DNA of 64,000 bases, taken from positions 4,154,001-4,218,000 of the forward strand of contig CP093831.1 in assembly GCA_033063855.1 (NCBI GenBank). Reading direction: 5' to 3'. Shown one piece after another: positions 27,864 to 43,805 of the stretch (within the stretch, counting starts at the first letter, position 1; every line of letters begins with the position of its first letter). The translations under genes were made by a program, and so were the position numbers. The DNA comes from Smittia aterrima (lineage: Eukaryota; Arthropoda; Insecta; Diptera; Chironomidae). The notes beneath the pieces are model-generated. The model worked only from the letters and a program-made list of their open reading frames with translations, did not search any database and was not told where the DNA came from.

Positions 27864-30800
27864 GAGATAGAGAGAAAACTCATCAACGGATTCAGCTGCA
27901 GTTAGCATGGCGAATTTATCTTGATTACGCTCGCATGTCAGAGGGAAATTTTTCATCGTGTAATTTTCAAGAAAATAATGAATGAAGCTGAGTTGGGAAT
28001 CATTAATATCACAATCTATCGCGTCGCTTGCTTGCTTCAGTTAGCAGTGGGCTGTTTAATTCATTGTCGTCGTTGGAGACATGATCAAAATAAATGACAT
28101 GTTACAACTTTTCCACTTACTCGAGTCCTCGAAAGCGCTTTGGACGAGATAAATTGTTGGACGCAAATTTATTATTCAATTTGTTTATATTTTTCTTCGT
28201 CGTTGCTTGGACGGTTCTCCCCCATCCATGTCGTCCTCTCAGATAGCTCTCAACATAATTCCGAATTCTCGATTTCATTTCGATTGAAACTGATTAATTT
28301 TTGATGTCACTCGGAAAAGCTTCGACACACGCCCCAAGTCAATCTCATCCTTGCCACCCGCAATTCTTTTCAGTTCATTTCATCTTTCTCTTCTTCGTTT
28401 CCTCCCCGTTTGACTTTTGATCTTTTATCAACTCGAATCACCAAACAGTGCATTTGAATCCTAACAATTTTTTCTCGCCCTGACGACGCTCTTCTTCTTC
28501 CTCCTTGTCTCCTCACTCCCATCACACCACCCGCATAAACAAATGGATTCAATTATTCATTTGAAAAACGAGTCGTTGTTGATTCCTTTTCGTTTGCCAT
28601 TTTTCAAATCAGCAACAAAACAACAGAACGAGCAGAAGCAAGAAAAAAAATGCTTGTCGTCATGTCTTTACAATCATCCTGAAAAATAAAACAAAAAATA
28701 AATAAATATTTTGTGGTTTCGGTTGACGTGAAGAGGATTTGAGGAGAGTAGCGGATTGAAGAGTTTAAAGAATGAAGATTATGATGAAAGTTGGGTTTGG
28801 TTATCATCGGAAATCTCTAAATCCCCTTGAGCTATCAAACCGGTGTCATGGTCTACGAACAAGTCCTGAATAAACCACAAACTTTATTAAAACATCTCTG
28901 ATGAAACGCAACTCATAATCGTCATTTGATTTATCTCTTCGCGAATGCAAACCGCATAGCAAGAAAAACTTCTCATCTCAGATTCCCCGCAAGTAGTTTT
29001 TTTCTGCTTTCAACCACAAGATGAAAGAAATAAATATAAATCAATATTCCGATACAAAGGCGCAAAGATTTATTTATCTGCTGATTATGATTTATGATCA
29101 TGATTTACTAAGCATTGTATAACTTTTTCCTTCCTCCCACTCCCTCTCAGATCGAGAATATATTGATGATAGAAAGCTCATAAAGCGGAAAAAAAGTTAA
29201 TAATTTGTGAATGAAATTCGTGGAAGATAAGAAGTGAAAGTTAATTGCGGCGATACGGTATCGTGTTGGCGAACAAAGCGAAGACAATTCGATTTCTTTC
29301 TCAATTTCAGCAATTAATTGAGAAGTTGGAAACCAACATTTCCATTAATTATTATCTCAATGTCGCTCACGTTCCTTGGACGATGCTTTCGGCAAATATC
29401 TCTGCACTTCGCAAATTAAATTAATTCCTTCTTAAGAAGCGGAAGAGTTTGAGTCGAGTGAAGTGCTAACTTCAAAGTTGTCAATGTTTGAAAAGAAATT
29501 ATCTCGCTTTCCTGATCAAAACGAAACGAATTGAAAAGATATTTAATTAAAATCTCTCACTTTACGAAAGTTTCGTGGCAAGCGAAATGAAAATTGAGAC
29601 GATGCGGCCCGCGTAGAGCGCTTCCGCTCTCATTAATTTCTGACCCAAAACCATGAAATCTCATTAAATGTTTAATTAGAAGACGACGACGAGTCTTGAT
29701 GTTATTTTGTGTGAGAGAGTCACAAATTGTCGTCGACAAATAAAATTGAAATCATTAAGGAACAAGCAAGTTAATGGCTTTTAAATCAATCTCTTGGGAG
29801 ATGCTCACCATGGAAAAAATTCTTCTTTTCGTTGTGATGGAGAGAATTACCAAGCCACTATTATCAAGGATCAAAATGTGTCCTTAGGATGAAAAGGAAG
29901 TTGGTGCCCGAAACGTATCAAAAGCCGATAAGAAAGAAAGTTTGAGGCAGAATTAATATGTATCGATTGGGGCGAAGGCCGAGGCAGTTTGAGGGACACG
30001 ACTAAGGAGATGAATGGAGAAGAAAAGGTTTTAATAGTCTCAGGAGGGGATGGAAAAGGGATTTCGGCACGAACGAAAAAACGAGGCGAAAATGTAAAAA
30101 TGTCAAAGAACCAAGCAAATTTGAAGCTGAAATCCTCTCGCATTGTTAGAAAATGAACCTTCGCTCGTCACACACAAATCGTTATCATGTTTAGGAAGAC
30201 GGATTTCGAATCGATAAGATTCTTACTTGGGTAGAAGCTGTTGGATGCTTAATGGCAAATTGTGAATGTTTGAATAGACATTCGTGGCCATAGTGAAAGT
30301 GTGGGAGACCGAAACCAATCACTCGTTGGTAGAGCCGAGAAGAAAAGTTTAGAAATCATGAAGCCCCGGACAATGTAAGCTTCCCTCGTACAAGCTGAAT
30401 TGAATTTAATTATTGATCATCTCGATAGTGTTTACACACATCTCCCTGTAAATTAATAAACAAGGTAGTGAAGTCGTGTCGTATCCTGAGCTGAGATTGA
30501 AGTGTTGAGTCCCTCGATTAATATTTTAAACTCACAAACAACGTTTCTCTTACCTTTGTCTTAAATTAATTCGAAACTCCCACTCGTCCACCCGTTCATC
30601 GTCACTTAGCTGATGAAATCTACCAATCAACACGAAAGGGACAATGTTTGATTTCTTCTTCTCCGTCGCCTTCTCTATTTTTCTTTTTGAATTTTTTAAC
30701 ACAACAGCTCTGTCTTCACTGAGATAGCATCCACAACCACCCCGTCCCTAAGAAACGTACGTATCTTTGAGCTCTTTCTTTGCCTTCGTGTCAGTTATTT

Positions 30801-33800
30801 TCATGCCTCAATATTACCATGATAAAAACGTGTAAGCAAAGCGCATGCAAATAAGGACGACGTGGAGAAAAGTGGAATGTGAACATCGTATAATGTTTCC
30901 CAAGCAGTAGAAATATGAAATGAAAGCCGGTGGAGTGGTGAGACGGAAACCTTTTTCAAACTTTGTTTATTGAACATTTTTTTGTTGTTCAGCTCGCTTC
31001 TTGAAAATCTGTAAACATTGCTGTTTTTAAAACAAACAAAAATGCAAATTTAATGATGATGTATTCAAATGAGCCGAGCGAACACTCGAATGAAGTTGAA
31101 GGGAAGTTTATTGAATGTTTGCCATTGATAGCGGGGAGAGCGTGATAGGGAAATTGAGGAGCGACTTCGGCTTCCGTGATTGCTCGTCTCAACAGCGAAG
31201 GAAAACGCATTTCCAAAAGAATTATTTGCATTTCATTAAAAAGTAAACTTCATCTAGTTAAACATCAGCTTTTAATTTAAGCTCTCAGTTAATATGAAAG
31301 TTCTGATTCGTTAGCATCAATGCATTTAACTTCCACATCGCTACTCTCAAATGAAGAGGTAGAAAACTTTTTGCTGCTCGAAAGTAGTCAAATTAAAAAA
31401 AAAACGAGAATTAATTTATTCACTGCAATCGAGTTGGAAAAAAGTTATAATTGAACAAGGGAAAGCGCAGCTTTATGAATGAAATATCCTGGAGAATAGT
31501 GCTGAAAATATCCATGATAATAAAATATGTGCTGTGCAAGCATATTACCACACGTTGCGAACAAAAAAAAGTTATAAAAGTTTGATGTCGAAGTCCCTTT
31601 TATTATCCTCTCTCTCTCTCCTCAGTGTGCGCTTGCAAAATTATTATTCGCTTTGCCTTGTTTTTTTCCTCGCTCGAAGCTTTATTGTCCCGAAAGTAAA
31701 TGACAAATCCTTTTGCTGCTTTTCCTGTCTCCCATAACTTCGTCTTACGCTGACGCTTTCCTTATACGACCCGCTATGGAATATCAATTACATTTATTAT
31801 GAATTTATGCAGAACTGATAAACCATTTTCATTGCAATGATTAATTCATGAGATCATTGCCATTAAATTAAAGCTGTAAGAACTTTTCTTTTTTATGGGA
31901 CCACTCGGTTTCGCGTCCAACAAGTTGGAAAGATCTGTGTTATGACATACCTGAGCAGCAGGGAAAACAAAGTATTAGATGGAAATGAAACGATAATAAA
32001 GAAAGACGATACGCGACGAAGTTCGTTTAATGAAAATGTCATTTCGGTAACACGGAATATTTCACTTGTTCTCGCTCGCTCGACGATAAAGCTTTTGTGT
32101 TCGATTAACCTACCTCCCGCTACCTGAAAATATCGTGGCATATAAAGCCTTTTGTCTTATGTACAAGCCGACACATGAGCTTTACTCGTCGAGCTAGCGT
32201 TACTTGTTGAGTCAACAAAAATGTCCAATCTGAAAAAATATAAAAAAGTGCACGGAAAGGAAGACAGCACGAAGGGTGAGAGAAGGAAGTTATAATTCTC
32301 CCTCAGCGGTTCGTGTTCCAACAAATTTATTTATAATTCAGAAAAGCGTTCAAAGAGTTTCACGAGGAAGGCTAACATGCAGCAGCAACACCAACTTTCC
32401 CATATTCACCACGCAAAGAAGAAGGAAAGGAGGTTGAATGAAAGGCATGTGAATTCATGCGATTTCTGACTCTTCCGAGAGGCGACGGACGGTTTGTGAA
32501 TGAGGGTTGGGAGTCGATTTTATTATTCACGAAACTTAGAAAAGAGGAAAAGACGAGAAAGTTTGCTGTTTTGTTTTTCGTTTCACTTCAAAGTATTCAA
32601 ACATCATGGCGAACATACGAGAGCATGAATAAAATATTATCAAACGACGAGTAGCGTTATGAATTGCCCACAGTAACGTGATTAAGATTTATTCGTGGGA
32701 GTTTTGCCAGCTCTCTCTGATGGAATGAATGAATGAAACATTGCACCTCCGTCTGCGCTATTGTGAGCTCGAGCTTTGAGTTTTGCTTGCACAACCTGAA
32801 AAGAATCCTTTACTAAAAAAAAACACGGCAAGCAAACACGAAGCGGTGAGAGAAGTACTCGGAGAGTAAAAAAATAGTTTTCTAAAGCATATTTTGGCTT
32901 GTGGGTAGAACCGAGCACTCTTTTTTGATCATTAATTTACTTTGCGTCTCTTTTTAACTCGACTCAGCATTTATTTACCGAAAAGTTTGCCCTCGACGAC
33001 GGGACGAGAGAAAGATGTAAATTTGAATGCAACAAAAGTTGAGCAAATAAATTAAAAATTTCCATCGTCCCGACTTTCTGTGGAGAGGTTTTGGTTGAAG
33101 GAAATTATACGAACTTCTAGTCCTAAGTGCGCTACGTCAACATTGCAACAAAGTAGTAGCTAAAAAATATTTGATAAACGCTCGAAAAAAGTTTGAGCAT
33201 AAATAAATATTTGATTCCTTGAAACATTATGAGTAAAATAAACTAAGTAAGGAACGAGTTGAACAACCAAGTCATCCACCTCATCTCAAGTTTTTTTTTC
33301 TGCAAGCAAGCAAGCAAACAAACCTCCGAGACTTGCAATAAAATATTCAGATATCCTCTCTTCTGTCGCGATTTCTTTTTTCCCGCGAACGATTCTGTGT
33401 TTTTATGAATATCCATAAATGAATCGAAAATGAGCAAACGAGGAGCAAGGGGCTTGAGAAAGGATTGAAAGGCTCATTCATCAACTTTGTCACGTTCATT
33501 TTTTACTCGTAATCTCTGTAATCTCTCATGGTTTCAGGGTGGAGCTTCAGGAACACATGCGACATCAAAGAAGGAGAAGGAGAGACTTCAAGCTTTCTTG
33601 CATTGGGGTTGGGTGACATTCATAAATAACGACACTTGAGTTGGGATGATTGAAAGCTTTACTCGCTCCTAACGCAACTCATTCTGCTAATGACTAACAA
33701 CGATTCATCAAAAGATTTCTGACGGGATTTGAACGTTCTCCCTCATTCAGAGTTTTTCACTTGAGTTCTTGTTTTGATCCGTCGCCTTTCTTCGCTTCAA

Positions 33801-36800
33801 ACTTTGAGTTGCGTTTAATGCAATGTGGTGCAAGTTACATTTATGCATAAAAAAAGCATTAGCACGGAACGCTATAAATTACATTGCATGCTGAAATTGT
33901 CTTTTATGTAAAGCATTTTACTTAATGCTCACCGGTGTACAGTTGCCGCTTAAGCACAGCAAACAGAGAGAGAGGAAAAGGATATTTCGCTTCAAGCAAT
34001 TAACGATTATGCATTTACACGTAAAAATCCAATTAGAGAGAGGGGCGAAAAGGCGAGTCAGGCGCGCGTAACTCAAATTATAATTCTATTAAATGTTTAT
34101 CGCATGGCAAGCTCGGAAGGCTCCAGTTTAAATGATTTTTTTTCCTGCAGCGCGACGTGCAGATTGAATTTGAATGAGGCTCTCGAACGGTGTGGAAAAA
34201 ATTGAGGAAAACTCAAATTGCACATTTTTTTTCGAATTGCCTTCAACCGTTTGCAGGAAAGTGGAATTTTGTTTGCGCCCGACAAGCTCGAGAAACATGA
34301 AACTAAGCTTGAACCTTTTATCCTTTCACATACATTGGCAATCCATATCAATCCATCATGTTTTGTTTAGTTTTAACAGCAGTTTCTCCTCCATTTTCGC
34401 AATATCCCTCGATTCCTCACTCACTCGACGCCGGGAGTGGAAAAAACGACTGTTTTCATGCTCCATTCATCAATGATTGATGATCAGCTAGAATACGCAT
34501 CGAGCTATGAGACGAAAGAGAGAAGAAATTTAATTTTGATTAAAGTGCATGATTATTGATAATTACGCTGGTTAAATCACAGCTCTGACGTTGAAGCTCA
34601 GTGACGACGTCGACGAGAAATCAATAAATTATATTCTCGCTTGTCCAAAGCGTGTGTGTATGTTTGTGAGTGTATGAGAATTTATTTTTTGACGAAATAT
34701 CTGAGAGCGAGCAAGTCGAGTGTAATAAAATTGAATTTCAAGGGATTTTCTCGCCCATCAATATTTCTGATTTTTCGAATACATGCAATTTCGTTGGAGG
34801 GGCGCTGGGATAGATATTTTCACTCGTTGCAAAGAATTGTTGAAGAGTTGTGAGTGCCGGAGAGCAAAAAGCCCTTGATTTATAGTTTTTATCACACCAA
34901 AACCATTTTTTTACAGTTTCACCGTCGACGGAGAAGCGAAAATATTGAGTCTCGCTTTTATTTAAAGCTTCTCGCCCTCCCATCGACGATAATTCTTAAA
35001 TCTATGGCCCTCGATTCGTTCTCTCTCAACGAATTTCCAGTTGAATTTAAAACAGAGCGAAGACTATTATATAGAGAGGACGCATTTGGAAGTTAACTTT
35101 ATCATTACAACATAAAAACTTCACCATAAAAATAAATCTGTAAAGTTTTCGGTAGAGCTAAACTCTCTTTCTCTGTCTCCCTCCACTCCATATCGTTCCC
35201 TCCGCAATCCCCGCCGAACATAGTTTTTCAATTAACTAAATAATAATCCTAGTTATATATTTTATTGCAGTTAAAATTTGATAAGGGATTTAAACTTTAA
35301 TGGAAATTCAATTTGCAAAACTCCGCTTGACGTTGCGTAACTTTTAGCATCTCAGCATTTCGTATTCAATCACAGTACTTGGCAGGATGTTGGGAGAGGT
35401 TCGTTAGTTACATGAAAATGTTTCACATTCTTAAGTTAGTCCTTGGGTTTAGTTCCTTAACTGGCGAAGTTAGTCGATTGCGAGCAGATTTTCATGCACT
35501 AACCACACGAGTGTGTATGAGTGTATAAGTTATGATGTAAAATTATGATTCAGCAGAATAGAAAAGCGAGCGAATAATCGAACGAGCTTGTCGAAAAGTC
35601 GGATTCTCATACGAATTTTTCTTCTTCCTTTTCTCCGGTCGGTAAGCATCGGAGCTGTGTGTGTGCTCTGTGAGTCTATGGCATGAAGAAAGAATGAAAA
35701 ATATTATAACGATGGATAAGTATTATTCATATGGAATCGAAATAAATTTACTAAATGTCATTATAGACGATAAATTCCAAATTCCCAATAGTTTCATTTT
35801 TTCGGATCACCAGACTTGGGGGGTCTGCTGTTCGAGTATATTTTATTCTCGGCAATGACAATATTTTTTCTGTTCGATTTAGTTTCGAAATAAATTATAA
35901 CTTTTTCCTTTACTGTTTTCCCTATGGCTTCGCCTCCTAGCCGGACGAGAAATGTTTGCACCACCTCGCTCTTGTTTTTCCTCGTTCTTCTGTCATACAC
36001 ACATTTCACTTTGGTTTTCATTGCCGAACTGCGGAGCAATGAGATCGAGTTCTGGAAGAAGGCCCAGTTGCTTCTTATTACTGCAATAATTTCTTCTTTA
36101 TTGTTAACCCCGAAATACGAGAGGAGATCTCTCCGATTCGTTTCTCAAATGTCGTGAAGTTTTTATTTTCTTCTGCATCTCATGCTGCCGGCACATTTTC
36201 CTTTTTCGAGTAGACGAGCTTTTCGCATTTGCAATATTTTTATTCATCCCAGAAGATTGTTGTTTTGCGATATTTACATTGTAGTTTCCTCCGAGAAATT
36301 CATTAATTAGACAGTTTTTTTCGCCTTCACATTCGCCAAAAGCCAAGAAGAAACGAAGCAAACGGCACAAAAAAAGAGTCAGCAAGAGAGAGAATTTCTG
36401 GTGATATGGCGTTAGGGGATGCAATTATCTGGCATGAAAGGAAATTTAATTATCATAAATAATGGCAGAGAGTTTTTATCTTTAATTCGTACATTTTTTG
36501 GCTCGGCAGTTAAATTATAAAATACTTTCGGTTCATGCAATGCGAAACGAGATCGGGTAGCGCGGGGAGCTTATCGGGATGTGTTCAAAAATATCGTCCG
36601 ATACAATTAAATGAAAGCTCCTTAATAACAGTTCGATGGTCTTTCTGTTTGCTGCAACCAAAAATTATGCAAACTCCCCGCAGTAATGCAAATAGAAAAA
36701 TATTAAATCTCGTTGAATATTTATGCACATTGTTTAGTGGTTCACCATCCGGGAAATTTATTTGAATGCACACACATGAAGCGGCTGAGCTTTAACGAAC

Positions 36801-37975
36801 ATTCCCTGGGAATTAAATTGTAATTCCCGAACAAAGTTTCAACTTAATTGTTGAAGTAGAATTACGAAATCAAGCGGCATAAGCTCTCTAAGATATTTCC
36901 TCGCAAAAATATCTTTCTGGAGAAGAAATCACTACAGCAACGCTGTCGATGATGACTCAAATCCATAATTTTCTCGTGTTCTCGACAATCAAGATGATGA
37001 TGATGTGTAATGAAAGGAAATAAATCCTACCGAAAAGGATGAGAGACGACGGTGAAAACTTGATGAGATCGGAAATAATTTGATGCTCCGCAATCGCTTT
37101 AGAGTTTGAATTTGGCCATTTCATCAACTTCCATTCTCTCGGATTCAAGAATCTTCTTTTCTTTTTAGAGCCGACTATAAGCTTTACCAAGGGAGTAACT
37201 TGAGTGATCTTACTCGTCAATTTTTCATCACATTCAAAAAGTTGAGATGGTTTTGATGCGAGAAATAAAATTCCGAGATTTTTTCTGTGCCGCTCATAGA
37301 TTTCATTTTGCGATTTCAAATGTGAGTCGAGTCTAATGGCTTATCGAGCATTTTTTTTATTTTCAGCTTTCTAGGAACGAGTCAGTGGCGGAGAAAATTT
37401 TGATGTTCGTAAAGATTCAGAGCGAACAACGACCCTCCTTGCTCCAGTTGTCAATTCTCATAAACTTTAAACGGCTCAAACGCAAAAGAACAATAAAAAC
37501 GAGAGAGAGAAGGAAGATGCGGAGGCGAATTCATAATCAAATAATCCAAACTTTCAATCATAACTTTATTCTTTTGCCTCCTCTCCGCTCATGTCGTTTC
37601 GTATGATCCTAATGTTTATGTCCTGCATATCTGTGATTCTGCTTTCTGCGCTCACAGTAAAAAACACATTGTTCTTTCGTTTTTATACCAGACCAGCCCC
37701 CCCGGAAATGGAGAATGAAAAACTCAAAGATATTGTGTCGCATGAAGGAATTTTCCTTCGGTTTTATGATTTTTTTTTTCATTCTTTTCTTCGTCTTTGG
37801 ATCACAACAAAAGGAAAACTGCACATAAAATTTAATCTTTTCTTGAGAATGGGACGAGAGGGTGGGCGAGCTGAAGCCAGCAGAAGCAGCAGCCTAATAT
37901 TACTAGCGCAATAATTTATAGAAATTGGTTTTTAGTATCCACAACGAGTAAAAGAAAAATGAATCGAGAGTGAGT

Positions 37976-37990
37976 GAGAGAGAGAGAGAG
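37976..37990. repeat. (GA)n tract in the gene desert
   Basis: A GA run of about 15 bases, preceded by GAGTGAGT-like sequence. Confidence 0.55.
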
Positions 37991-40900
37991 CAAAGCAAGC
38001 TTTCGAGCTCAGCCATATAAATTTATTTCCTATCATATCATATGAGCATATCTCTCTGTTCGCTTAGCATGAGCATAAAAATAAATTTTCGCATGTAAAA
38101 TTCGGATAGGATACCACCCTGAATCGAGTAAAAAAAACAAAGGGAGAATGTCACCGATAGTCCTATCTGTAGTTTATCAGCAGTTTTCCTTTCTATTCTC
38201 TCGGAATGAATGCTGTTACATGTGCTGCTGCTGTATGTGGACCATAAAGATATATATTTGGTGAGGAGATATAAAATGGGATGCGAACATCAGGTGCGTC
38301 ATGTCTTGACAACGATAATGTTTAGCGATTTGTTTCGCTGTTTGAATTTTCAGTTCTCACAAAATTACTTTCATCAATCTGACGTGACATAATATCCACA
38401 CGATCATCTCAAAAGATATTTCTGTTTTATCGACATTGATAGATGCAACAATAACTATAACAAATGTTCGAGCTAGCCGAGAGCTAATAACATCGTTGAA
38501 GAGAGGAAACTTACTCCCCTCAACTTAAATGCATTTGAAACTTTGCAATCGACTCCTATTCAGACGAAATTTAAATTTCTGCAGTTTTCCATTATTCCGG
38601 AGCAATAAACCACGTTGGAAATTGCTTAAAACTTTTGCACTCTCCTGAACACTGCAATTGAAGGGAATTCGACAAAAGTGCAAAGCACCGCAGGGACTTC
38701 GATGAGCAGAAGAGACGACAGACGGAGTACAATGATTTCCCAAACGTTATCAACACAACTAGTGTTTATGATTTGAAAGATTTCAAAAGCTTCACCGACA
38801 TTTATTCAAACGAACGCCCCATCGAATAATAGCTTTGCAGGAAAAATTCTTTCTCTCACATACAAACTAAGAATCCTAATAACATCATCACATGGAATCT
38901 TTCTTTTCACTGTCGTTTGCGCTCGAGGAGGGAAGTTTGTCCGGAACTGAACGTATTGAAGGAAACAAGAAACCGAAATGTTTATGATCCAAGGATCCAT
39001 TATCCTTTTTTTCCGTGTATGTTCGTTCGATGGATGGTAGCGGCCGTGGTTGCCATTATTTTTATTACTCTCCTTCGTTCGTTTAATATACGAGCCAAAG
39101 CACTATTGTGTAGCGGAAAGGAAACATTAAAAACTTGATAATTATTCAATTTTCCGAAATTAAACGATCTGACCCGTCATAAATTTCCACTGCTGCTACC
39201 AACCCCTGTAGAGGCAACGCGTGTGTTTCAACTTCTTCTCTCGAGTGAAAGTAGAGGAGATGATTTCAGTCTGCGGTCGTTGAGAATACCTTTTAATGAT
39301 ATCAACGCAGAAACTAGTCTTACACGCGCAGTCAAATAAAAGTGGTCTTAGCCCTCGACCAACGAAATGAAAGAGCAAAGAACCGAACGAGGAAGAAAAA
39401 CATTTTTATTAAATTTCTTTGCTGGCTAAGATGAGAAAGGAGACGGGAGAGGAAAGTAAATAAAAACAAAATTGCAATTTTTGGGAAGCTGTACACAATT
39501 AGTAGATAGAACAATAAATCCTACGACTCGAAGCATTAAACTTTTTAGTATCGCTTCGTTTCTTACGCTAGCGCTTGTTATTCCCAATTATATTCCATTG
39601 CTAGAACAGCAAACGAAACGGGAGCGGGAAGATCAATCAATGATGTGTTTTTATTACGAGAAATTCCTTTCGCATCGCATCGTTAATGGCTGAAAGTCAT
39701 TACAGTCGAAGCAATCCATTGTGCAAACACTGAACTGTAGCCGGAACTTTTCTTTTTTGGAGCTCGTTCTTCCACATAGAACAATAAAGCGTAGATTGAA
39801 GGGCGTTAAGTTTTATTGGAATTTTGTTTTTTTTTCTACGAGACAGGGGATGATGATAAATTAGGGGAGATGAAATCGAAAGTCTTTGCATTAAGGAGAT
39901 TATCTTGAGGCTTTTATAAGATAAGTTCAAACAAATGTGTTGAAGAGATGGCCGTAAAGTTGAATATTTGATGGAATTATATGAGCGCTTCTTCTGGTTT
40001 AGGACGTAGCCGATGTCAGAGATTAGAAGGAAAATGAGAAAACGTTCAGTTCAGAAGAAGCATCGATCTCGAAACCCTGCACACAAACCGCAATGAAGCG
40101 ATCTACTGCCCGACAGGTCTAAAGAGTCTTTAGTCCATCAAATGGAGTTTTAAAATTCTAAAGCAGAAATTAAAGTGTCAACGAATGGTCCTTCGTCAGT
40201 TTGCGGTTGAAAACATCTAAAGCAGAAGACTTCTCGGTTTGAAAAGTTGAACGAATAGCTTAATTAAAAGACGAAAAGAAGTCGAGCTGCTTCCAGCAAC
40301 TCAAGTCACTTCACTACAAACTTTTCCCCTCTTTCCTTATCGAAATACTCGTTAAAGAGTCACAAAGATCATGAGCAAAACAATAAATAATTTCAGTTAA
40401 AATTTATCCATGCAGCCCCAGAGTCACCCCTTTCTAACCTTCCTCCGTCTGCGCTCGGCATCTCTCTGCTCTCTCATAAAACTTTACAACCATTTTATTG
40501 GAAATATTTTCCTTTTAATTTCGTTTCATTCATATATGATTAAGCACTGAACATTGAATTTCAATTTCAACGTAAAGAGAAAATCTTTTTGCAGGAATTT
40601 CATTCGAGTCGAAAAGGATAACGACTGAAATCAACATAATCGTCAGAGTTATGTTCGATGTGCTTTCGATTTGCAATGAAGCGCACAAAAAAGCTTCATA
40701 CCGAGTTTCAATCTCTCATCAGAAGCACTTTCCGACAATCACACAAAGCGCTCGACCGCCAAATCTCTACCCCTTCCTCTAAATATATCTCCCTCTCCCT
40801 TTCTCTCTGCCACATCGATAACCACAAGTCCTCTCAAATACATGAAATGAAAATTTCGATATTACATTTTGTAGTTTCTAACATCCTACATTTTGCAGAG

Positions 40901-43797
40901 CGTTAGTCGTCTGCTTAATGGGTGGCAATGAGGTGAGCTTGAGGTGTGAGGAGAAGCGAATGTAGTGAGTAAATGTGTCATTTGCTCGTTTGTTTCGATT
41001 CATCTCAAGCAAATTAAAGGCTTTGTCGTTTCTTTCCTCTTTCCTTGTCAGCTTTAAGCGTTATTGGCACATTTGCGGATCGTTTCCCATCTCCAGCTCT
41101 CTCTCTCTCATGCTCGTTGTGTCGCGGCCGAATGAAGATGTGAATTGTCTTCTCGTCGTTCCGCCGCTGTTGCTGCAATAATGCAAAACAATAAAATCGA
41201 GATAATTTATTGAAATAATTAAATTTATATATTTGCCAAACAACACACAGAGGAGTGAGAGAGAGAATAATGTACACAGAGCTATGAAATAAAAAAAAAA
41301 GTTATTCATAAATGCAACAGAGAAATTTTTGCCATATACACACTCTTAAATGCAATTCATTCGTACGAAAATGAATTATGACTTCGAGGCGAGTCAAAAT
41401 TTGCAGCTATTTATTTATTCATGAAATGACATGCAGTGGCGGTGACGGAGGCAGCAATCTTCGTCCGAGTGTACGCTACTGGTTGATTTGTGGGAAAAAG
41501 CTCAACAGAAACATATACGATGTACATTTTGGGTAATTTAGTAGATGAAGCTCCGTTCTGTTTCATTACGTATGGCATTTATTATCTTCTCAACTGATAA
41601 TGCTAAGAGAAGTTTCCTCGAGAGCTTTAACGCCGATGAGAAAACTTTAAATTGTTTCTTCAAAGCTCAGCACCAGAAGTCGAAGGAGTCAGAGAGCACT
41701 TAAGTAAGAATCTTTCTGTTTCATTAAATATTTATGTGGATTTGTTTCAGCTCATTGATTTTTTATCAATGTTGCTTTCCAATCGCTACGTGTTTCGCAA
41801 TGCAATTTCAAGCACACAAAATAGCAGAATGGAAAAAGGGAAGTCAAAACGGAAAGATTTATCTCCGCTCTGTGATGCGTTTTCGAAAATAAGATGAACT
41901 TAGTAGCAGGGACTTTGCGAATTGAAGAAAACATCAAAAACTGTTGCCAATTCCTTAGAGAACTCAAACCCTGATTAAAGGTTGTTGAATGAATCATGTC
42001 GTTTTCGATCTGTTAAACATTATCATCCTCTTCTTCTTCATCTTCTCAAGGAAGCGCGTGTTTGAAATCATTCGGATTTTCTATTCTTTCCGCTTGATTC
42101 TAAGTAAAAATGTCGATAGAGGAAGCCATAGAGGAGGCCGGTTACACTGTTGCTGCGTGTGCGCGATATTTAGTTTCAATTATTTTTGAAAACAGATATT
42201 ACTGTCAAGATTAGATCGAAGATTTGATTATCGATATTCATAACAATGCTTAGTACAACTCAATTCGATTTAATCGATGAGCTTTTCCGTTGAATTTACC
42301 AATTGAAGCGAAAAGAAATTCAAAAGTTTACGCTTCACATTTCACGAAGCTTTCGTTTTCCTTGAGAGCTTTGATTAAATAATTTCTCTTGGAAAACTCC
42401 CCCAAATCCACCCCAGATATCTTCCAAGAACCACATTAATTTGTATGAAATTCGACTTTTATTTTAGTTCAAGGCTTGATCAGTTTCAGTCAGCTTCGGT
42501 AAATTTTCAAAGTTTTTTTTTGCAAGGCGTTCTTTTAAATCAAAAATATGATTTTCTAGTGAGACGAGAAGTTAGTTTTCGTTAGTTTTAACAGCTGCAA
42601 GTTTCTGTTCAGTGCCGGTAACCTGAGTTCGCTGGAAAACCTGTCGCCATCTGTGCAAATTCGAATGCAAAGTGAATCTCGCGTGCGAATCAGTTGTTTG
42701 TTTACTTCCTACGAAAGTAGAAAGAAATTAAATTGTAAGTTCTAAGCTTGATTTATGTAACAGGAAGTGCAAAGTCAATAGACTGACTTTATTATTGTTT
42801 TAACATCATAAAGCGTCGAACAGAATTGTTAGAAATCTGATTTCTGTTTTGTGAGCGAAAAGAGCAAAAGAATTAGCATAACAAATAAATGGGACAGTTC
42901 GCAAATTACGGAAAGAACAAAAAAGCTGACGCCAGCTTGTGAAATTGGAATCAGCTTTGAAGTCTAAAGAAAAAATTTTGATCAATTCCATTGAGTTCTT
43001 TTAAAATTTTCCCTCAATTCCAATTCTCAATTAAATCGTTAAGTGTCATTTGGCTCCACTGATATCGACTCACGGCTATTTGTCTTTCTCTTGAAATTTT
43101 AATTGGTTGTTGTCCAAATTTATTGGTCGGAGATAATTAAAATACATTAAAAAGTTCTCGGAAGGAACGAGCGATATTGTGAGTTCATAAATTATTTACG
43201 AACGAGTTTTTAATTCTCTACACAAGTGATTAGAATTGCTAATGCTCAGAGCAGTCCAGTTTTATCGAGATTTGCGGTGCTCGATTACACAAATCACAAA
43301 ATTAACGACGTGAAAAGCTTTATGGCAAGCGCTGGGAATGACTTGCCATTATTTGATTGATTTGAAGCTTTACTGTAGTTGCCGAAGCGTTTTCGATCAA
43401 TTTTTCACGGTTTCTCACAAGCCACGGAATATCTGGAAAGTTCGTGAGTCAGCGTGACATAAAAAATCGATAATTTCTCAACAAAAAGCGACTTGGGGTG
43501 GGTCAGTGTCATATGAATAAATGTTTTTAGGGTCGCATAGGATTTCAATCCTTTTTCAGATTTATTTCTTGATTTATTACCAGTCAGCGTCATCTTAAGC
43601 CTCTTTTAAGTTTAAAGTGATGATAATAATGAAGTCCAATAAATAATACGCCACGCTCACATGTGCACGCGAGCGTTTAGAAAGAGAAACGACATCGTCG
43701 GCTGATAAGTTTCACAATTCTCATCAAAATTTCCTTAAAATTCTCAGTCACTCTTCGCACTCAGACAGCGCAGCATTGCGCTCGTGATAATTTTCAA

Positions 43798-43805
43798 TAT
43801 AAATA
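43798..43805 (+). promoter_or_regulatory. Candidate TATA box of the SLC17-like gene
   Basis: The octamer TATAAATA lies 174 bp before the proposed ATG of the transporter. A GCGCAGCATTGCGC near-palindrome stands about 25 bp upstream. No strong initiator is obvious at the expected spacing, so the assignment is tentative. Confidence 0.35.

Noticed and set aside
36957..37319. A minus-strand frame of 120 codons in the gene desert
   Set aside because: It is lysine-rich with a hydrophobic end, and has no homology I recognise and no splice partners.
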